From Earliella scabrosa (lineage: Eukaryota; Basidiomycota; Agaricomycetes; Polyporales; Polyporaceae): DNA of 64,000 nucleotides. The notes under the pieces are model-generated. The model was not told where the DNA came from, searched no databases, and was given only the letters and a program-made list of their open reading frames with translations. Within the stretch, counting starts at the first letter, position 1, and each line of letters starts with the position of its first letter. Shown one piece after another: positions 35,753 to 46,457 of the stretch. The position numbers and the translations under genes are program-made. The DNA lies in contig JABYQQ010000006.1 in the NCBI GenBank assembly GCA_022605405.1, positions 1,736,001 through 1,800,000 on the forward strand, given 5' to 3'.

Positions 35753-38215
35753 ATGGCAATAAGCGTCGCACCGCTTCCGCTCTATCCCTCCACTCGCGCG
35801 CGGGCTACACTCTCGCCCTCTCAGTCCGCGAACCTCGTTCAGACGATCTCAACGGTCCTTTCTAAAGTCCTTTCTCTATCCGACTCTCAGATTTTCACCC
35901 CTGCCACGGTATCCTTCGTTTCTTCGTACGTGAAGGATGTCGCGCAGCAATCTCTGCAATCGCTCGTCTGGGGCACGGAGGACACCAAGTTATCCCAAAG
36001 CGAACGCAAGATCCGACACGCTGTCTTCCTCCTCGCAGAGCGACTTGCGCCTCTAGGTACGCTCGATCTTCAGACACTCGTGGATTTTAGCGTTGCATAT
36101 GCACGCATCTCCCCGCCCCGGCTCCGCGCCATCTTCTCCGCCGCATTCATCCAAGCACCCAACTCGTCAGTACTGGCAGAAGATCTGCAAAAGAGTGCCG
36201 TACCGGCATTCACAGCCCTCCAGGCCTCCTCCGGGCAAGGGCTGTATGGCCTCCGCAAGACCGCACATATCCTCCTCTCCTTCCTCCGTCCGAGCCCTCC
36301 TGTAGTTTCACGTGCGTTCGCCCGAAACAAGACCTTCGTACGCGCTTTAGCGACGGCATATCATGCAGGCCTCGCATCCCTTGCACAGGGGTACGGTGGA
36401 CTGCGCACGCTCTCCACATCGCTCCCCGCAACACCACAGCGCGAGCTGGACGAATGGGAACGCCTCTTCCTTGAAACAAAAGTCGCCCTCCTGGACACCT
36501 TCCACATCCTCGTGCGCACGCTCCTCGATGACGTCGCCTCCGTTGCAAACGCGGGGCCAGCGCTCGCCGCCCAAGCAGAACCAGCCTTCGAAGTCGTTTT
36601 CGACCTGCTCGACTTACGCGCCGAGGGAGGCGCCGACGGGCTCTCACCCACGCCGTTCTTGAACCGCCCGCTACTCGCGGACTACCAACACGCGTACGAC
36701 TTCTCTGAGACGTTGGCAGACGTGCTGCGCAGGACAGAGGACGCGCGCACCGATCTGCTGGAGTCGTCGCTACGCGCGATGTCCGCGGACGTCGCGTCTG
36801 GCTCGCGCGCCCCCGGGGCGCTCAAGCTCATCCTCCGGTCGTCGGGCGTCCCACCTGGCATTGACAATCTCGGACGCGGCCCAGGAGCAAAAGCGCCGCC
36901 CACGCGCGACGCCAAGGGGAAGGGGAAGGATACGGGACAACGGCTGGGCGCTGGCGATAGTGCGGTCCCGGACGAAGAGGTGGATGTCGCTGTTACGCAG
37001 GTGCTCGACCTTCTTCCCGACCAGGATCCTGGATATGTGCGCTACTTGCTGTCGCATAGCGACTATCCGTACAGGGGGAACGCTGAGCGGCTCATCGGGG
37101 CGCTGCTCGAGGGCACGGCGCCCTCGGAGGCTGACGTGCAAGCGGCGATTTCAAGAGAGGATATGGGCGCGACGGCGGTGGCACACGCACATGCGACGCA
37201 GGCAGACGAGTTCGCGTTCACGCGCGAGAGGCGGAATATCTTTGATGACGAGGTCATGGATCTCAGCAAGGTCAAGATAGGAAAGAAGAGGTATGCCGCA
37301 GTCTTCTTGGCACATATGCAACCGTCTCACGTCATGCTGTAGCGACGACGCCCACACGGTGCTGGAAGACCGCACGTTCATCGAACAGATGAAGGCGGAC
37401 ATCCTCCGGCGCGCGGAAGAGATCTCCGACGATGAAGAAGACAAAGACGCGGCAGGAGAGAGCGGCAAGGGGAAGGCGATGGCGTTCGAGGAGGAGCTGG
37501 ATGACGAAGATGTCGTTCGCGTACGCGATGGGCATGCGAGCGAGGAAGACGAGTCCGAGACCGACGGGGAGGACGGCGGTGGAACAGACGTACGTGCTCT
37601 CGTTCTCACAGTCGCGACATGTAGCACCATACTGACCCACGCACTCAACAGACCCCTCGCAATCCTGAGACGGTCCTCGAGCTCGCGTACATCAGAGACC
37701 CAAAGCTGTTCGACCGCGATGGGCAGACGCGGCGAAGCAAGGCCCGCGCGGACCTCAAGGCACAGACCGGCTACGGAGACGAGCAGATCGAAGGTTGGAA
37801 GATCATGCTCGAACGGGACGTGCGTGCTGTGTTGTTCAGTTGTTGCGATGACGGAGGTGCGAGACTGACCTCTTGCTTTTGTCTACAGCCGAAGAGGAAG
37901 GAGAGGATGCTGGCGAAGCACGAGTTCACCGGCAACAGGCCGCTCAACGCGCCCATCGCAGAATCGAGTCAATCCGGTTCTCGTAGCGATGGCGGACGTG
38001 GCCAACCGCGCGGACGCGGTAGAGGTCGCGGGCGTGGAGGTGGAGGCCGTGGAGGTGGTGGTGGACAGAACCATGAGGGAGGAGCGGGAGGGGCCGGCGG
38101 AAACGACACGGCGCGGGATCGTGCCTGGAAGGACAAGAATAAGGCCAGACGGGGAAACCACGATAGGAAACGGGGACACGACAAGAAGATGGCTCGTGTG
38201 GGAGGACCGAGCTAG
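35753..38215 (+). CDS. CUE-domain protein, CUE3/ASCC2-like subunit of the ribosome quality-control trigger complex
   Basis: Exons 35753-37290, 37343-37589, 37652-37819 and 37889-38215 encode 759 residues. The N-terminal ~330 residues are helical, as in the ASCC3/Slh1-binding part of ASCC2. A CUE domain lies at about residues 410-455 (VTQVLDLLPDQDPGYVRYLL ... NAERLIGALLEG); such domains bind ubiquitin. RRNIFDDEVMDLS and an acidic stretch follow. A conserved block is next (ELAYIRDPKLFDRDGQTRRS...RADL, then QIEGWKIML.RDPKRKERML). The Arg/Gly-rich, lysine-rich C-terminus resembles the yeast Cue3 family. The family recognises ubiquitinated collided ribosomes and works with the Slh1 helicase to split them. 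It is a conserved gene embedded in an accessory region. Assignment rests on domain order and the C-terminal block. Confidence 0.8.
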
Positions 38216-39109
38216 GCTGGTCATTGGTGTCTGTAACGTAAACGGTATGCGAACATGCACGCGTCTGGAATTCAACGATGGGGCAGCGACTGACTTCCAG
38301 AACACGGGTGGTGAGACCAGTTGGAACGGAAGCATCGGCCTGGATTAGCCTCGAGTGCGGGTAAGCGTGTTGTGCGATGACGGTCTGATAGCGCAACGTG
38401 AGGACCTCCGGTCAAGGGTCTGACCAGACGGACCTCATATTACTCCGTCATCGCTCCAGGTACTCAGGTTTACGCGATATCTGTTCATCTCGTGCTAGCG
38501 GACATCCCGGCGATTGCGTTACAATGGTTGGTGTGGCGGTGCCTCTTAGCTTGTTGGTTTGAGGTCACTTCAATCTTCGGCCACCCATATCGTTCCGCGG
38601 GGCGATTGACTCTCGACTACATAGCTAGCTTGTGTCTAGCTTCACCGTCAAGTAGGTTCATCTCACATACTGCAATCATCTTCAGCGTCTGACTTACTTT
38701 CTGCGGAGAACCATCTGGCTAGAGCGACTGCTTATCAACATACGTTCTCTTGGCTCTACGGTCGGTTTTACACCGACACTCAATAGTTCTATAACGTCTT
38801 CTCTCGCGCCATATGGTATGGAATATAGCGACTGACGACCTTGGCATTCTACTAGGAAACCTTTCCACAAGGGATCAATCAGACGTGATATCATCATCCT
38901 TCTTCTTGATCACTTGCCCTCACCGCCCACAACGCTCGTGTGCAGTCCTCCGACTCGTGCTCGTGCCATCACGACAACCAGCACAGCAGATCGCGACACA
39001 TCCACTTATCGTCCACCAATGCATGCTGGACGGAGCATAGCCGTCGTCAACTTGCCGTCGACGAACGAGTACCGTCGCGGTTGAACATCGGCCGCAGCTA
39101 TGACGGCAG
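38216..39109. other. Intergenic, no gene recognised
   Basis: About 0.9 kb between the CUE3-like gene and the subtilase promoter. Only short frames are present, with no repeats recognised. Confidence 0.4.
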
Positions 39110-39116
39110 TATATAA
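39110..39116 (+). promoter_or_regulatory. Probable TATA box of subtilase gene
   Basis: TATATAA lies about 45 bp upstream of the MLFTARL start codon at 39161. Spacing and sequence fit a TATA-driven, inducible promoter, as common for secreted fungal proteases. Confidence 0.45.
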
Positions 39117-39160
39117 CGGGCCGCCAGACCGCTCATGTCTCGGTGCTGTGGCTTCCAGTC

Positions 39161-40857
39161 ATGTTGTTCACTGCTCGTCTCTCAGCTCTGGTCCTGGCTA
39201 TCGTCACCGCCGTTCAGGCGGTGCCCCTGGTCAACATCGCCAGTACCACGGCACGCACCAAGCCTAACGGCTACATCGTCTCCCTCAAGCCGAACGCTCG
39301 TCGCAACGTTCACCGGAGCCTCCTCAGCTCGTTCGCCGCCGAGGACTCCGAGGTTGTCTACGAGTGGCCCGAGCTGAACGCGTTCTCGGGCACGTTCAGC
39401 GAGAGCGCGCTCCAGGCGCTCCGCGAGTCCGGCGAGGTTGCGGCCATCGAGCCCGACACGTACGGCGGTGTCGACGAGCTGGTCACGCAGACGGGCGCGA
39501 TCTGGAACTTGCAGCGCATCTCGCAAGTTCCCAAGCTCGCGAACAACGACCCGAACGCCCTTGTCTTCAACTACACTTACGATGACAGTGCTGGTGCCGG
39601 TGTTGACGTCTACGTCGTCGACACGGGTAGGTACCCTTGCGCCAACGATGCTTCCAGAGTTGCTAATAGTCTCGTAGGTATCCACCTCACGCACAACGAA
39701 TTCGAAGGCCGCGCCAGGTGGGGCAACGTGCGTAGCTGATCCCTCGATCATACTGAATGACTACAGCAACTGAGCGTTTCTTGTAGAGCTTCGGTGGCAA
39801 CTGGGCACAAGACGATGGCTACGGTCATGGAACGCACGTCGGTGAGTGGATACTGTATCGGTATCACGTTGGATGGCATGTTCTGATCGCACGTAGCTGG
39901 TACTGTCGCTGGCAAAACCTACGGTGTTGCTAAGAAGGCGAACGTCGTCGCTGTACGCGTTCTCAACGACGCCGGAGGTGGATGTGAGTGATGGTTGCCC
40001 ATGCATTGACGTCTGACTAACCTTTCTGGGTCATAGACGTTTCCGATACGTACGCATCTTCGATTGGTCTTCCACTCGTAACTCTAACTTACACCTCACA
40101 GCATTGCTGCCGTGCAATGGGTTACCGAGACCGTCACTTCGTCTACTTCTCGCCGACCCAGCGTCATCACTATCTCCTTGCGATTCTCGCCTAGCGACGT
40201 CCTGGATGCTGCAGTGACTGCCGTACGTGGATCGGTTCATCCTATCTATGCCCATCCCTAACAGGACGTTACAGGCTATTAACTCGGGCATCCACGTCAC
40301 CGCGTCAGCGGGCAATGCCAACACTCTGTCGAGCACGCAGAGCCCCGCTCGTGCTGAGGCGATCATCACCGTCGGTGCTACCGACGTCAACGACGCGAAG
40401 GCATCTTACAGCAACTACGGTCCTGGTGTCGATATCTATGCCCCGGGCACCAACGTTCTGTCTTCATACATTGGCGGTATGCCCGTACTGCCTCGTGCAC
40501 ATGACCTATTCGAGCTAACATCATAATCGATAACGTAGGCAACACTCAGACTGCTCGCTTGAGCGGCACCTCTATGGCTACCCCTCACGTCGTGAGTGTC
40601 TATCGTGGGATTCAATCTTGACCGTTTTACTGAGGTCTTGCAAAGGCCGGCTTGGTCGCGTACCTCGTGAGCCTTGAGGGCGACAAGCCCCCTCGGGATG
40701 TCCTTGCTCGTATCAAGGAGTTCAGCCCCGACGGGATCCTCACTGGCCTTCGTACGTCTGACCCTGGCCCAGCTGATCGTCTCCTCTACTGACGCTTCTC
40801 TTCCCGCTAGCTTCGGGTACCAACAACGAGATCATCAACAACGGCGCGAACCTCTAG
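39161..40857 (+). CDS. Secreted subtilisin-like serine protease (S8, proteinase K type), left copy
   Basis: Ten exons (39161-39626, 39678-39727, 39787-39841, 39897-39983, 40037-40049, 40102-40222, 40275-40476, 40539-40591, 40646-40751 and 40811-40857) encode 399 residues. The start at 39161 was chosen because the paralog at 48198 also begins MLFTARL. A signal peptide (about 1-20) is followed by an inhibitor I9 propeptide ([29 protein letters not shown]) and then the protease domain. The catalytic triad is visible: Asp in VVDTG (about 154), His in GHGTHV (186) and Ser in GTSMATPHV (343). The oxyanion asparagine sits in ASAGNAN. Exon 5 is only 13 nt. The protein should be secreted, self-processed and broadly proteolytic. 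All catalytic residues are present. Confidence 0.9.
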
Positions 40858-41221
40858 AGGAATCTACATTCGGGAACTATGTCGACTATTCTCACAGGGC
40901 TTGAGTAGAGGGATATCTTATCGGGTCTTTCTGCAATGACGTTTTGTTGAGATTGTATGTAATCGACAAGAAACAGGAATCAACTCCTGAACATATCCGT
41001 GTGATCAACCAATAAGTACGGGACTGAGTCAACAGGTGTGCTCGCATGCGCAGTCAAACACATATCACTCCCCTCCAGAACGCAATGGCGTCTCAACTCA
41101 GGCATCCACATCCCGCGTCGGCGGGCACCGTGACCCACATTTGTGCACACATGATCATTCCGACCCGCGCCTGGTTCTCGATGACAAGACATCCAAGCGA
41201 ACCTGAGCCGGCTCTGGCATT
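40858..41221. other. Convergent intergenic space
   Basis: About 360 bp lie between the 3' ends of the plus-strand subtilase and the minus-strand DUF6535 gene. No feature was recognised beyond 3' untranslated sequence. Confidence 0.35.
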
Positions 41222-43455
41222 TCAAAGGACGGTCCGGAGGGCAGTTAGTTTTGACCCAATGATATCGAGTGCGGAGAATATGTGTAGGTACCCCTCCACC
41301 TCGGCTATGGGCAGAGGTGAGGGAGAAGCGAGTTGAGTCGCGGACCACGATTCCTCCAAGGCTTCGACGAGATCAGTGTGAGGAATCGTTGTACGACAAG
41401 CCGGCTTGTCTTCACAGACCGCGATCAATGGCTCGATGATCCAGGCAGTGAGGAGGAAGGAGACTCGATGCGGGAGGATTCTCGCCCAGATGGCTTCCCG
41501 TCCGGCGCGCTTGTCGTCCATCCCTGCTTCAATGCTTGTCCAGTCTTGTGCGCGTAGCAGGTCTGCGAACGTCAATAAAGATGTTCGCGCTATCTCGTAT
41601 ATGCACTCTAGCTGCTGAGGGGTGAGTGAGGGTGCCGTCGCCCTCGCGATGCAGAGTAACACTGATCGCGCCGCCCTGAGCCATGCCTTGAAGTTATCGA
41701 AGTGATACTCTTCAACCTTCCAGTTCCGAAGTCTCCATTCGGACGCAGCTAGAACTGATGGTTGTTGTCAGCTTGGTGGTCTCCGGTGAGCCTGTCGACG
41801 TACCGCTCCGAAGGACCGCATACGAAGCTGTCTCTTCATTCGGCACACTAGAGACGGTCCAATACCCTACAAGTGCGGAGCTGGCGGTCCATGCCAAGTC
41901 ATTGTTTCCGAGGCACAGAGGTGCCAGCGTGGAAACCACAAGCTGTAACCCACAGTCTTGTGGGCCAGAAATACTGACAAGTTTCGCTAGGAGATCTAGG
42001 GTATCTCTTCTCCATCCCTCGTCCCTATCGCACTCGGGATTTGTGAGCATATGCCGCACAGCGTACAGCGCTGAGGGTTCTGCTTTCAGGATGTGCTTGA
42101 GCCAGTGACATTGGAGCTCTCCACCGGTGGGGGCTTTCCAATGGGAGTCACATACTGACCAGATGTCCTGCAAGCATGCATTGATATGTTCGCCAGGAAG
42201 GTCGCTAAACACAACGTGTAGGTATCGGAGGTACGAGGGGGAGAGGGTGGTCGCATAGCTTGTGATTATGCGGCGATCAAGCTGGCCTGCAGAAAGAGCT
42301 ATGGCCTGCTCGTCACGTCCATGCCACGTAGGTATAGCGAAATCTCGGAGGTTCCAGAAGAACATGCGAGAGGCTAAGGACTTGCTTTCAATTCTCCCTT
42401 CCCTGCGAATGCGCCAGTCCCACAGAAGCTTGAAGACACGGCCAAGGAGTCGCTTGATCGCATTGTAAACGAGACGAATGACGGCGTACACCGCAAACGC
42501 CTGGGGCGAGCGGTAGCAGCAGTCCCACTTGAACACGGGCAGAAACGTCACGACGACGAAGACGGTAGCAACAAGCGAAGAGACGACAATGGCCACGGTG
42601 GGGTGGAGGGTCCAGAGGAGCATGACCATGCCGACGAGGAAGAAGATGAGCGCGACCTGCAACAGGATAGGTAGAGCGGTGACGATGGACCCAACGCGCC
42701 ACTTGAGTAGGCCATCCAGGCGATGCTGTCTGAAGCGAGCGCTTTCTCGCGACGTTCCGGATAGACCCATGACCGCTTGGTGTAGCCACTGCTTCACGAT
42801 CAGCGCCAGAGACGCTGACGCGAGGCTGCAGACCAAGCTGGAGAACCAGAGGGTGTTGATCCAAACGGCGGATGACGGGGCTTGGAAGGGACGCGGAAGG
42901 AGGGGAGGAGCAGGAGATGCTAGGGTAGCATTGATGAAAGGTGGATTTATGGAGAAGCTGTTTAGCTGGGTAGAGATCTGCTGCAGCAGGAACGTCGCCG
43001 AGTCTGTCGGTGCGGGCTGGAGGAGCTGATAGGACTGCACGTTGAAGGCGGTCAATACCGCCGAAAACAAACCCGCCTAGTAGGAAGAAGAGTTAGACCA
43101 CATGTACTACTAGGGATCAGGTACCATGCGAGACATCTCACGTAGACTAGAAGGGTGTCCATCTCTTCCTTCCATCGCGACACAAGCTCGTCATGGTATG
43201 CTTCAACAACCTTGGCTGCGTCTGACCAAACTTTGGCCTTCTCTTCTTCGGAGAATTCTTCCGCCAATTCTTTCTTAAGTTCCTGCAAGCCGCATGACTG
43301 AATACATGTGCTCGGTTGATGAGTTGTTCATACAGGAATACCTCGGGAGTAGGCATATGCCAATCGTCCAAGTTGCCATTGGCATCTGGAGGTACGGCTG
43401 AGTGGTGGGAATTGCGTGGAGAAGGCGCTGCAGCCAATATCCCGGCCTGTGGCAT
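41222..43455 (-). CDS. DUF6535 family membrane protein (intact copy near the mirror axis)
   Basis: It starts at the ATG at 43455 (MPQAGIL), with a first exon ending in DWHMPTPEVF. The acidic helix exon lies at about 43142-43282 (ending MDTLLVYV), the large DUF6535 exon at about 43080-41805, and the last exon runs from 41754 to the stop at 41222. The intron before the last exon is GTACGT...CATCAG. The DUF6535 hallmarks are complete: WINTLWFSSLVCSLASAS, VKQWLHQ, SGTSRE, RQHRLDGLLKWRVG, long hydrophobic blocks, and KWDCCYRSPQA with the CAG that is mutated in the 13-15 kb copy. The helical C-terminal domain contains LSDLPGEHI and GRILPHRVSFLLTAWIIEP-like segments. Function unknown. It is the only DUF6535 copy on this side of the window. 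Confidence 0.8.
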
Positions 43456-43762
43456 GCTGAGAGGCTGCCACGCACATGGGGAGAGTAATGCGCGTGAAAC
43501 GTTGGTAATGTGGAGGATCGCATGAGAGGAGCCTGCCAGGTCGTGCTAGTAGTACTTACTATAGCTCTTACTATGTAGTAGCAGTGCCTTACGTAAGTTA
43601 CGTCTTGATAAGTCAACATAAGTACTTAGACTGTTTAGGGCAGGCTACTCACTGACTCCAACTACTGTTAGCCGATTATATGCCGCTTAATTAGTCCTGT
43701 CCAGTCCGCGCTCCATTGATTCTCTTCTTTCAGCGCCGCTGCGATACCCAACATCTACAGCC
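43456..43762. other. Divergent intergenic region at the mirror axis
   Basis: About 300 bp separate the start codons of the DUF6535 and F-box genes. It contains near-palindromic runs of GTAAG/CTTAC/ACTTA (43550-43640). The geometric centre between the two subtilase genes falls here. Confidence 0.45.
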
Positions 43763-45478
43763 ATGGCACAGGTGGCCGCAATAATGCTATCAGACAACCC
43801 CATTGTCGAAGGAACAACAACACGCCAACCAACCCACATTAACGTCCTTCCAACAGAGCTTCTCATCCACATCCTATCCAGCGTACCCTCCTCCCAGCCC
43901 TGGAAGATCGCTGACCTCGGAGACGTCTGTCGACTCTGGAAGGCGATCATTCAGGACTCGCCGGCGTTCTGGACAAGTATACTAGCGAACAGTTGGAGTA
44001 TACGGCCGGATTGTGCCCCATCCGGTGTGTGGACAGCCCACTGTAGTCCTTGGCGACACAACATACTCCATCGATACGCAGACGCGTTGAAACGGTCCGC
44101 GCCATACCCTCTCTCACTGGCACTGGACACAACGGAAGATCGGACGATCCTGGCGGAGACATACTGCAAGAGAAGTTTCGTTCCTCTCCTCATCCCACCT
44201 TCAGTCTCCGCACGCATCACTTCGCTCCTTCTCGTTGCTGGACAACACGTCCTTGTAGACCTCTTCGCGCTCCTAGTCGGCGGGCTCCCTCAACTGGAAC
44301 GACTCGACCTTGTCTGTCTCGAAATGGCTCACCACTGGGCACATCACTATCCGCAATTCTACCCGTTCCCGCCGCAAGACCCCGCGCTCCCTCAGCTGCA
44401 CACGCTCCGTATCTCGGGCTCATTCTTCCTCCCGTGGCTCTGCAGCGCCGCTCTTCGGCATCTCAGCATCGTCGGCGACGGTCCGTCTAGCTCTCAGCGC
44501 GGTGGTCGGCTATTCTTATGGCGAACTCTCCTGCGCGGCATCCTCCGTTCACCACAGCTCGAAACAATTGAGCTCTGGCATGCACTCCCGACTATGGACC
44601 GCGACGGTTTACAACCTGCCTCAGAGGCTGTGGCGCGCATGGAGTGCCTTCGTGGGCTTCGTTCTTGTGTGGTGACGGACGAGCCGCGGTACGTTGAAGA
44701 GTTCGCATACTTCCTCAACTGCGCGTCATTGCCTCCTACCACCCGGCTGGACGTCACCCTCACCTCGTGGTCGTACAACGCACTCAAGCCCAAGCTCATA
44801 CACTACAACTTCTTCCGCACCCCTCTGATCAATCTTGCGTTCCGCCGCTTCGACCAAACCGCTCCTATGGCTGTCAAGTTCTCTTTGTCGCACGATGGCC
44901 TCGGTGTCCTCCAAGTGCTGTCCGGCGGTCTCGAACGCTTTGTGCTCAAAACGTCGTCAGACCTAGCGGACATCTGCACGTCAGTCTGGAACCTCTCTCC
45001 CGCGGAGTTCCTCGCCTTCCAGCTCGCGTACGGTCACGGATGCGACGCACACTCGCCAAGAGCTCCCCATGTCGTGACGCTCACCCTCGAGTTGCAGGCT
45101 CGTGGCCTCATGAAGAGCCCGAGCACCTTTCGGCTCCTCCTCAACGTGTTTGACAGCATTGGGCGACTCGAGGTCCATGGCGGTGACGTGCAGTCGCTGT
45201 TCGCGGCACTCGGAAGCAAGTGCGGTACAGCGCTGGAGCCGTATGCGCGCATCGAGGATATCGACATAGCTGATGTCTACATGGAGGAGGAAGACCTCAA
45301 TGCAGTTCTTACAGCCATCGGCGACGCGTTCGACGAGCGCGCACAGGTGCCCGCATTCAAAACGCTCTCGCTATCCTATAACAGTCGCGCTGGCCATGCA
45401 GACCGTTCATCTATGGAGGCCACATTGCGTACGTCCCTGGGGAATGTTGTCGAGCACATAACTATAGGTACTTGGTAA
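43763..45478 (+). CDS. F-box-like protein
   Basis: A single long open frame of 571 residues. Residues about 26-75 form an F-box-like domain (INVLPTELLIHILSSVPS, then DVCRLWKAIIQDSPAFW), the pattern of the F-box-like family common in mushrooms. The rest is made of irregular leucine-rich segments (for example LPQLHTLRISGS, LETIELWHALP), consistent with a substrate-binding LRR-like region of an SCF ubiquitin ligase adaptor. The stop at 45476-45478 follows a GTACTTGG that could be an intron donor, so the true C-terminus may be slightly different. No defects were seen. Confidence 0.75.
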   Translation: MAQVAAIMLSDNPIVEGTTTRQPTHINVLPTELLIHILSSVPSSQPWKIADLGDVCRLWKAIIQDSPAFWTSILANSWSIRPDCAPSGVWTAHCSPWRHNILHRYADALKRSAPYPLSLALDTTEDRTILAETYCKRSFVPLLIPPSVSARITSLLLVAGQHVLVDLFALLVGGLPQLERLDLVCLEMAHHWAHHYPQFYPFPPQDPALPQLHTLRISGSFFLPWLCSAALRHLSIVGDGPSSSQRGGRLFLWRTLLRGILRSPQLETIELWHALPTMDRDGLQPASEAVARMECLRGLRSCVVTDEPRYVEEFAYFLNCASLPPTTRLDVTLTSWSYNALKPKLIHYNFFRTPLINLAFRRFDQTAPMAVKFSLSHDGLGVLQVLSGGLERFVLKTSSDLADICTSVWNLSPAEFLAFQLAYGHGCDAHSPRAPHVVTLTLELQARGLMKSPSTFRLLLNVFDSIGRLEVHGGDVQSLFAALGSKCGTALEPYARIEDIDIADVYMEEEDLNAVLTAIGDAFDERAQVPAFKTLSLSYNSRAGHADRSSMEATLRTSLGNVVEHITIGTW

Positions 45479-45791
45479 TATGTTCCACCACCATGTAGCG
45501 AACCGTCCTAGTCTAAACCGTTTTGTCAACTCAACTCTCTATCCTCGACTTGATTACAATCTACACGCGACGGCGTGTCTGAATATTGTCAATACACAGG
45601 CGCGGTGGTGCTCAGAGCCAACGCGCCTCGACAGTGGTAGCCAATGACGTCATCTGCCAGTTATAAGACTCGGTCTCTTGCGGGATTGCTCACCAACATT
45701 CTCCTCGTCTTGCACTCACCATAGAACACCCCTTACGCTCTCTACTCACTCCCCACTTTCTTACTCTAACACTTAAACCCTAAAAATCATC
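45479..45791. promoter_or_regulatory. Promoter region of small membrane protein gene
   Basis: This holds a TTATAAGA (about 45661), roughly 130 bp before the ATG at 45792, followed by a strongly pyrimidine-rich tract, a typical fungal promoter pattern. No gene is present. Confidence 0.4.
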
Positions 45792-46166
45792 ATGCAATCT
45801 ACCGCCGTCCACACTCGAGGCTCCGGGCGCACTATGGTTCGTGTCTAGAATGTATCCCTATTCGGTATGAGGAGTCCACGGTCTCATTCGGTTTTCGTTC
45901 GGCGTAAAGGCCATCTCTGCTGTTGTCGGAGTAGTTGGCACGCTCGGGTACATGTATGTCGCGGGCAAGCAGACGAAGAGGGAGGAAGGACCCGCGTCGA
46001 TGTACCGTATGTCTTCTTCCATTGCAGATGTTGAGCCTGTCTCCTTCCTAACCGCCTCTTTCCTCGCCTTACAGGCGAGACGAAGCCCTCGGACCCCATG
46101 GCGAGCGATGCACGGATGAACTCCGCTGCAGTAAGGGAGACGGTGCAGGGAGAGCGGAAACCGTGA
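45792..46166 (+). CDS. Small single-pass membrane protein, 77 aa (unknown function)
   Basis: Three exons are read from splice signals: 45792-45836, 45910-46006 and 46075-46166. Introns are GTTCGT...AAAG and GTATGT...ACAG, and the joined frame is open and ends at TGA. The protein has a short basic N-terminus, one hydrophobic segment (about 16-32: AISAVVGVVGTLGYMYVAG), then a basic stretch KQTKR and a hydrophilic tail. The layout (basic N-terminus, one short span) fits a mitochondrial or ER tail-in membrane peptide. The assignment depends on both introns being real. I do not recognise a family. Confidence 0.5.
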
Positions 46167-46457
46167 GCACCTCTAGAGCACCTCGTCGGACTCGGCCATA
46201 GTCTTCCCGGTCGGGCGATAGAGGATGTGTTGCTAAAGATGTGAAGAGAACCAAACCGCCTGTATCATACGGCCGTTCGCCGCTATTTATTGCTTCCCAC
46301 GATCCACGAACACCTCGCGTTCAAGCCCAGTGAGAACCTGCGGCTCACCCCTGCATTCGCGTGCATGTGGCGACACGCTCGGAAGATTGAACCCACGAGA
46401 ACACAACAGTCCTCATCGCTACGAGCGTTACATCTGGCTATTGGCACACAGGATTGG
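46167..46457. other. Convergent intergenic space
   Basis: This contains the 3' flanks of the small membrane protein gene and the right subtilase. No further feature was recognised. Confidence 0.3.

Noticed and set aside
39182..39751. Minus-strand 189-aa open frame opposite the subtilase
   Set aside because: Antisense shadow of strongly biased third codon positions; the protease assignment on plus is certain.
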